Origin: HXMU1420-2 sp017643305
GTDB taxonomy: Bacteria; Pseudomonadota; Alphaproteobacteria; Rhodobacterales; Rhodobacteraceae
Length of the DNA: 64,000 bases
Assembly (NCBI GenBank): GCA_965217135.1
Contig: OZ244249.1
Coordinates: 1,674,001-1,738,000, forward strand
Reading direction: 5' to 3'
In this document: positions 60,328 through 64,000 of the stretch, piece by piece
Numbering within the stretch: position 1 is the stretch's first letter
Layout: each line of letters opens with the position of its first letter
Position numbers and translations under genes: made by a program
Notes under the pieces: generated by a model
What the model was told of the DNA's origin: nothing
The model's input: only the letters and a program-made list of their open reading frames with translations
Database searches by the model: none

Positions 60328-60813
60328 ATGGCCGATCAGATCAATTCTCTCGAAGACCTGAACGCCGTCGCCGGCGTTGAACCCGTGGCCGAAGAAATCA
60401 TCTCGCGCGAACCCTTGCGGGACGACTTGGGCCGTTCCTATGCCACTGGCAAGCGGAAGGACGCCGTTGCGCGCGTCTGGATCAAGCCCGGTTCCGGCAA
60501 GGTGACCGTCAATGGCAAAGAACTGGACACGTATTTCGCGCGTCCGGTGCTGCAGATGATCCTGCGCCAGCCGTTCCAGGTGGCCGGTGTCGAAGGCGAA
60601 TTCGACGTTACCGCCACCGTCAAGGGCGGTGGGCTGAGCGGGCAGGCCGGTGCGGTCAAGCACGGCATCTCCAAGGCGCTGCAGCTCTATGATCCGTCCC
60701 TGCGCAGTGCGCTGAAAGCGGCGGGCTTCCTGACCCGCGACAGCCGCGTGGTGGAACGGAAGAAATACGGTAAGCGCAAGGCACGCCGGAGCTTCCAGTT
60801 CTCCAAGCGTTAA
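60328..60813 (+). CDS. rpsI: 30S ribosomal protein S9
   Basis: A 161-residue small-subunit protein. The core YATGKRKDAVARVWIKPGSGK and the C-terminal LTRDSRVVERKKYGKRKARRSFQFSKR are standard, with the last Lys-Arg reaching the P-site tRNA. An N-terminal extension of about 35 acidic residues (LEDLNAVAGVEPVAEEI) is common in alphaproteobacteria. Co-transcribed with rplM; a terminator follows. Confidence 0.97.
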   Translation: MADQINSLEDLNAVAGVEPVAEEIISREPLRDDLGRSYATGKRKDAVARVWIKPGSGKVTVNGKELDTYFARPVLQMILRQPFQVAGVEGEFDVTATVKGGGLSGQAGAVKHGISKALQLYDPSLRSALKAAGFLTRDSRVVERKKYGKRKARRSFQFSKR

Positions 60814-60836
60814 GCTGCCGCTTGTTTGGTTTCGAA

Positions 60837-60862
60837 GGGTCGCCCATTGGGCGGCCCTTTTT
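60837..60862 (+). terminator. Rho-independent terminator after rpsI
   Basis: GGGTCGCCC, loop ATT, GGGCGGCCC (one G-U pair), then TTTTT, 24 bases past the rpsI stop. Confidence 0.9.
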
Positions 60863-60886
60863 CGTATCAGGACGCCGCATGACGGC

Positions 60887-60916
60887 TTGCGCGGGCCGGG
60901 AAACCTCCGCTAGATT
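60887..60916 (+). promoter_or_regulatory. Putative promoter of the FMN riboswitch transcript
   Basis: TTGCGC, 18 bases, TAGATT, just upstream of the riboswitch. Moderate match. Confidence 0.45.
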
Positions 60917-60923
60917 GCGAACA

Positions 60924-61062
60924 TTCTCAGGGCGGGGTGAAATTCCCCACCGGCGGTAAGCAAGTTCTTGCAAGCCCGCGAGCGCCCCGGTCAAACGGTC
61001 GGGGGTCCAGCAGATCAGGTGCAAATCCTGGGCCGACGGTTACAGTCCGGATGAAAGAGAAT
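60924..61062 (+). ncRNA. FMN riboswitch (RFN element)
   Basis: The conserved start TCAGGGCGGGGTGAAATTCCCC, the CCGGCGGTAAG core, the variable-arm GGGTCCAGCAGATCAGGTGCAAATCC-like segment and the closing GCCGACGGTTACAGTCCGGATGAAAGAGA are all present. It controls ribH2 79 bases later; an arm TGTGATC (61098-61104) pairs with GATCACA (61134-61140) next to the Shine-Dalgarno AGAGGAG, suggesting translational control of initiation. Confidence 0.95.
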
Positions 61063-61140
61063 ATGCAGCAGGCCCGGCGGATTCCGGGACTGGCGCATGT
61101 GATCGCCTTGGGTGCCGTGTCAAAACCAGAGGAGATCACA

Positions 61141-61575
61141 ATGACACACACCCGATACGCTTTTATCAAGGCCAACTGGCATGCAGAGATCGTCGATCAG
61201 GCGCTGGTCGGATTTCTGGAAAAGATCCCGCAGGAGCAAGTGGATGTGTTCGATGTGCCCGGTGCCTTCGAAATGCCGCTGCTGGCGCGGAATCTGGCGA
61301 AATCCGGCCGTTACGCGGCGGTGGCCGCTGCGGCGCTGGTAGTGGATGGTGGAATCTATCGCCATGATTTCGTGGCGCAGGCCGTGGTCAGCGGGCTGAT
61401 GCAGGCGGGGCTGGAAGCGGACGTGCCCGTGCTGTCCGTATCGCTGACACCGCACCAGTTCCAGGAAACTGCGCATCACATCGCTATCTACCGGGAGCAT
61501 TTCGTAACCAAGGGTCGCGAAGCTGCTGAGGCGGCGTTGCAGGTCACCCGCGTGCGCGCGGCGATGGCGGCTTGA
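61141..61575 (+). CDS. ribH2: 6,7-Dimethyl-8-ribityllumazine synthase, type II
   Basis: A 144-residue enzyme, penultimate step of riboflavin synthesis. The N-terminus TRYAFIKANWHAEIVDQA and the middle VFDVPGAFEMPLLARNLAKS, then VVDGGIYRHDFVAQAVVSGLM, match the decameric type II enzymes such as Brucella RibH2, rather than the icosahedral type I. AGAGGAG lies just upstream. It is under an FMN riboswitch and away from other rib genes, so it may be the FMN-repressed second copy. Confidence 0.92.
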   Translation: MTHTRYAFIKANWHAEIVDQALVGFLEKIPQEQVDVFDVPGAFEMPLLARNLAKSGRYAAVAAAALVVDGGIYRHDFVAQAVVSGLMQAGLEADVPVLSVSLTPHQFQETAHHIAIYREHFVTKGREAAEAALQVTRVRAAMAA

Positions 61576-61624
61576 CTGGAGCGGGCCTGGGGGCAGGCGG
61601 TTTCAGCCGCCTGACCCGGACGGG

Positions 61625-62521
61625 TCAAGGTGTACCGGACCAGAACACGCCCATCGCCACGTCCGGGTGGTCCGGTGCACAGGGCCGGTCCAGAGGGTGC
61701 GGGAAGCTTTCATTCGGGCGCAGGTCGGTGGCATAGTCCCGGCGCAGCAGCGTGGCCTCGAAAAACGGCGGTATACGGTGCGGCCCGACGCGGACCGGAT
61801 GCACTACGTTATTGGGGTGCAGGTGCACGCAAACGAAATCTTCGCTCAGCGCCTGTAGCGCTGCTTCGAACCGGTCGAAATCTGCCGCGCAGGGAAACCG
61901 GTGCAGGTGGTGGAATTCGATCACCATTATGCGGAACCGGGCCAGCAGGTCGCGCGGCGCAGCGGCCAGCACGTCATATTCGTGGCCCTCGATATCCATC
62001 TGCAACATCAGGTCGCCGTCCGCCGGGGCCCTGACGGAGGCCCAGTCCTGCAGCGTGATCCACTGGTCATGGGTTTTGGGGCCCAGGAACAGCGGCTCAA
62101 AGCTTGCGCCATCGGGCAGGTTTTTGGGCAGATCGACTGAAGCATCGGCCATGTGCACCGGGATGCCGCGCGCCAGCAGATCTAGATCAAATCCGAACTC
62201 GAACGACACACCGGGGGAGAAGGAGGCCGCAATGCCCTGCAAACAGTCGGGCAGCAGATAGCCGCCATCAGCCTCCGGCCCGATGCGGATCAAAGAGTGC
62301 GCGCAGTTGTAGGGCCGAAGAACACCCAGCGCCTGCGCCATCCGCACCCTGTGGTCGCGGGACAGGCGGCGATACCGGAAACCGGCTTCGATGCTGCGTT
62401 GCAGGGCGTGGCGGGATTTGGACACGGGATGGGGCGGGATCAGACAGTTATGTTGGACCCCAACAGTCCGACAGGACGCGCTATTGTGCAACCCGGAAAA
62501 CCACGCCCGTGACAACGCCAT
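61625..62521 (-). CDS. FkbM-family methyltransferase
   Basis: A 298-residue SAM-dependent enzyme. The core contains GPEADGGYLLPDCLQG, then LMLQMDIEGHEYDVLAAAPRDLL with the FkbM-type DIEG motif, and FRIMVIEFHHLHRFP. The first ~60 residues look poorly ordered and Arg-rich, so the true start may be an internal codon such as the ATG of MAQALGVLRP. Role probably in sugar or lipid O-methylation; nothing beside it supports a specific pathway. Confidence 0.75.
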   Translation of the reverse strand: MALSRAWFSGLHNSASCRTVGVQHNCLIPPHPVSKSRHALQRSIEAGFRYRRLSRDHRVRMAQALGVLRPYNCAHSLIRIGPEADGGYLLPDCLQGIAASFSPGVSFEFGFDLDLLARGIPVHMADASVDLPKNLPDGASFEPLFLGPKTHDQWITLQDWASVRAPADGDLMLQMDIEGHEYDVLAAAPRDLLARFRIMVIEFHHLHRFPCAADFDRFEAALQALSEDFVCVHLHPNNVVHPVRVGPHRIPPFFEATLLRRDYATDLRPNESFPHPLDRPCAPDHPDVAMGVFWSGTP

Positions 62522-62779
62522 GTGGTGGTCGGGCAGGTCCTGTCGTTCTGGTCCGGGGCCACGCCAATCCGCAGCCCTGTACCCTTTAGTTTACCCGTTC
62601 AGAGCGGTGAAGCACGCGCGGGTCATTTCAATGCACTTTTTGGTGCCTGTATGGTCTGCAGAGGCGAATGGCGCCTTATTAGATGCCGCTTTTGTGGACA
62701 TGTTTACACCATGACGACCATAGCGGTGGACATTTCTGTAAAAGGAGAGATTTGCTTGGCCTTTGCCCGCTAGGCGCGA

Positions 62780-63397
62780 TCAGCTGTCCGGCGGCAGCAA
62801 GCCCAGCCCGCGAAGGTAGATGCCGATACCGCTTTCAAGCAGGTTTTCGGGCGCAAAGGGGGATTGGGTGCCTGGTCCGCCGCGTGCGAACAGTTCGACC
62901 ACTCCGTGGCTCATCGCCCAGATATGAGCGGAAAACAGCGATGCAGGCGGTCGGCGGTCGGCGGGGATATGCTGGGACAGATCAGCTGCCGCCTTCTCCA
63001 TTACTGCACGAGCGCGGGCGGCGGCGGCGGCCAGTTCTGGCGTCCGATTGACCGAGATGCCGCTTTCGAACATGGCGATGTAATGGCCGGGATGCTTGCG
63101 GGCAAAGGCCAGATAGGCCCGGCCCGTGGCCTCGAACGCGGCCAATGCGGAAGGCTGGCCGTTGTCATAGGCGTATTGGATCAGGTTGGCGAACATTTCA
63201 TAGCCCTGACGCGCCGCTTCTGCGATCAGGTCTTCGCGGCCTTCGAAATGTCGGTACACGGCGGCAGGAGTGACCCCGGCCCGTTTGGCAGCCTCCGACA
63301 GCGTGAAGCCTGTCGGTCCCTTGCTTTCAATCAGCTCCAGTGCCGATTGCACCAAAGCCTGCCGCAGATTGCCGTGATGATAACCGCGCTTAGGCAT
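62780..63397 (-). CDS. TetR/AcrR-family regulator
   Basis: A 205-residue regulator. The HTH is LRQALVQSALELIESKGPTG plus TLSEAAKRAGVTPAAVYRHFEGREDLI; the ligand domain includes ARKHPGHYIAMFESGISVNR and SAHIWAMSHGVVELF. The ATG at 63397 overlaps the end of ppk2 by eight bases, so it is likely translated from the ppk2 transcript. Ligand unknown. Confidence 0.9.
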   Translation of the reverse strand: MPKRGYHHGNLRQALVQSALELIESKGPTGFTLSEAAKRAGVTPAAVYRHFEGREDLIAEAARQGYEMFANLIQYAYDNGQPSALAAFEATGRAYLAFARKHPGHYIAMFESGISVNRTPELAAAAARARAVMEKAAADLSQHIPADRRPPASLFSAHIWAMSHGVVELFARGGPGTQSPFAPENLLESGIGIYLRGLGLLPPDS

Positions 63398-64000
63398 CCC
63401 AGAGGTCGGGCCCCCCGCAGATCTGACCATCGATATCGCCAATGGCGTCGCTGTCCTTGCGGTCATAGTCGATGCCATGCAGCAACGTGCGGATCGCTGC
63501 CAGCCGTGCGCGTTTCTTGTCGTCCGATCGGATCACCGTCCAGGGTGCATCATTGCTGTGGGTGCGCGTCAGCGTTTCCTGAATCGCGTCGGAATAGGCA
63601 TCCCATTTCGACAGCCCTTTGACGTCGATCCAGCTGAGCTTCCATTGCTTCAGCGGGTCGGTTTCCCGGTCGAGAAAGCGCTGAAGCTGCTCTGCCCGAC
63701 CGACATTCAGCCAGAATTTGAACAGCTTGACCCCGTCAGCGACCAGCGCGGCCTCAAACGGATTAACCTGGTGATAGAACAGGCGGCGCTGGTCATCAGT
63801 GCAGAAGCCGAACACCTTTTCCACCACGCCGCGATTGTACCAGGACCGATCGAAAAACACCATTTCACCGCCTGCGGGCAAATGTGCGGTATAGCGTTGG
63901 AAATACCATTGTGTCTGTTCGGTTTCCGTGGGTTTGGACAGGGCCACAATCCGTGCGCCACGTGGATTAAGATTTTCGCGGAACCGTTTGATTGTACCAC
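63390..64000 (-). CDS. ppk2: Polyphosphate kinase 2, partial
   Basis: The gene enters from the right end of the window; its 203 C-terminal residues are visible. They carry GARIVALSKPTETEQTQWYFQRY, the Walker B-like FDRSWYNRGVVEKVFGF, NPFEAALVADGVKLFKFWLNVGRAEQLQRFLDRETDPLKQW and HSNDAPWTVIRSDDKKRARL, standard for PPK2 enzymes that phosphorylate nucleotides with polyphosphate. Its stop overlaps the TetR start. Confidence 0.93.
   Translation of the reverse strand, partial: GTIKRFRENLNPRGARIVALSKPTETEQTQWYFQRYTAHLPAGGEMVFFDRSWYNRGVVEKVFGFCTDDQRRLFYHQVNPFEAALVADGVKLFKFWLNVGRAEQLQRFLDRETDPLKQWKLSWIDVKGLSKWDAYSDAIQETLTRTHSNDAPWTVIRSDDKKRARLAAIRTLLHGIDYDRKDSDAIGDIDGQICGGPDLWDA

Noticed and set aside
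1..64000. CRISPR arrays, tRNA or rRNA genes, intact insertion sequences, replication origin
   Set aside because: No regularly spaced repeats beyond the 16-bp tandem set, no T-arm/acceptor pairs in gaps, no transposase motifs or terminal repeats, and no DnaA-box cluster noticed.

Overview
The window looks like a chromosomal segment of an alphaproteobacterium of the Roseobacter group (Rhodobacteraceae). It is GC-rich. The signs are an FMN riboswitch ahead of a Brucella-type lumazine synthase (RibH2), a ZapA gene coupled to a coiled-coil gene, BolA beside Grx4, an IorA-IorB fusion, CoA-acylating methylmalonate-semialdehyde dehydrogenase, and an endolysin/holin pair of the kind used for gene transfer agent release. 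This placement rests on gene content read by eye, not on a database search. I see no rRNA, tRNA, intact insertion sequence or CRISPR array.

Layout. 1-5.8 kb: end of an MDR dehydrogenase, an L,D-transpeptidase, a nitronate monooxygenase, mmsA with a divergent LysR gene, a CBS-domain protein and coaD. 6.3-12.9 kb: gap, a DUF808 protein, tkt, the coiled-coil/zapA pair and a bolA-small membrane protein-grxD cluster. 13.2-24 kb: purL, an outer-membrane barrel with an MscS channel, a LysR gene and the divergent indolepyruvate oxidoreductase. 24-31.1 kb: an acyltransferase, murI, argC, then ccmE, the endolysin/holin pair, ccmF and ccmH. 31.2-42 kb: a looser accessory stretch (paaG-like hydratase, SDR, a broken alpha/beta hydrolase, an EamA exporter, speB, an intradiol dioxygenase, a quinone oxidoreductase, an orphan methyltransferase and an exported Ntn hydrolase) with several gene remnants and long intergenic gaps. 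42.3-53.6 kb: ilvC, two Lrp genes with a class V aminotransferase, a UbiH-like hydroxylase, a nucleotidase, a GntR gene, an NfrB-like glycosyltransferase, carA, yqeY, DUF2244, an Fe-S scaffold and hisI. 53.7-64 kb: gluQRS, a methyltransferase, trmFO, enoyl-CoA hydratase, a thioesterase, an enolase-superfamily enzyme, rplM-rpsI, the FMN riboswitch with ribH2, an FkbM methyltransferase, a TetR gene and ppk2 (cut by the window end).

Most of the window is housekeeping: purine, pyrimidine, histidine, arginine, branched-chain, CoA and riboflavin synthesis, cytochrome c maturation, tRNA modification and ribosomal proteins. The most notable points are the lysis cassette inside the cytochrome c maturation locus, a candidate small RNA with a single-stranded anti-Shine-Dalgarno segment between two hairpins (about 19.34-19.42 kb), an MshEN-glycosyltransferase fusion that suggests c-di-GMP control, a hydrolase gene inactivated by a one-base loss at its catalytic His codon and truncated at its 5' end, a fourfold 16-bp tandem repeat upstream of speB, and several large intergenic palindromes.
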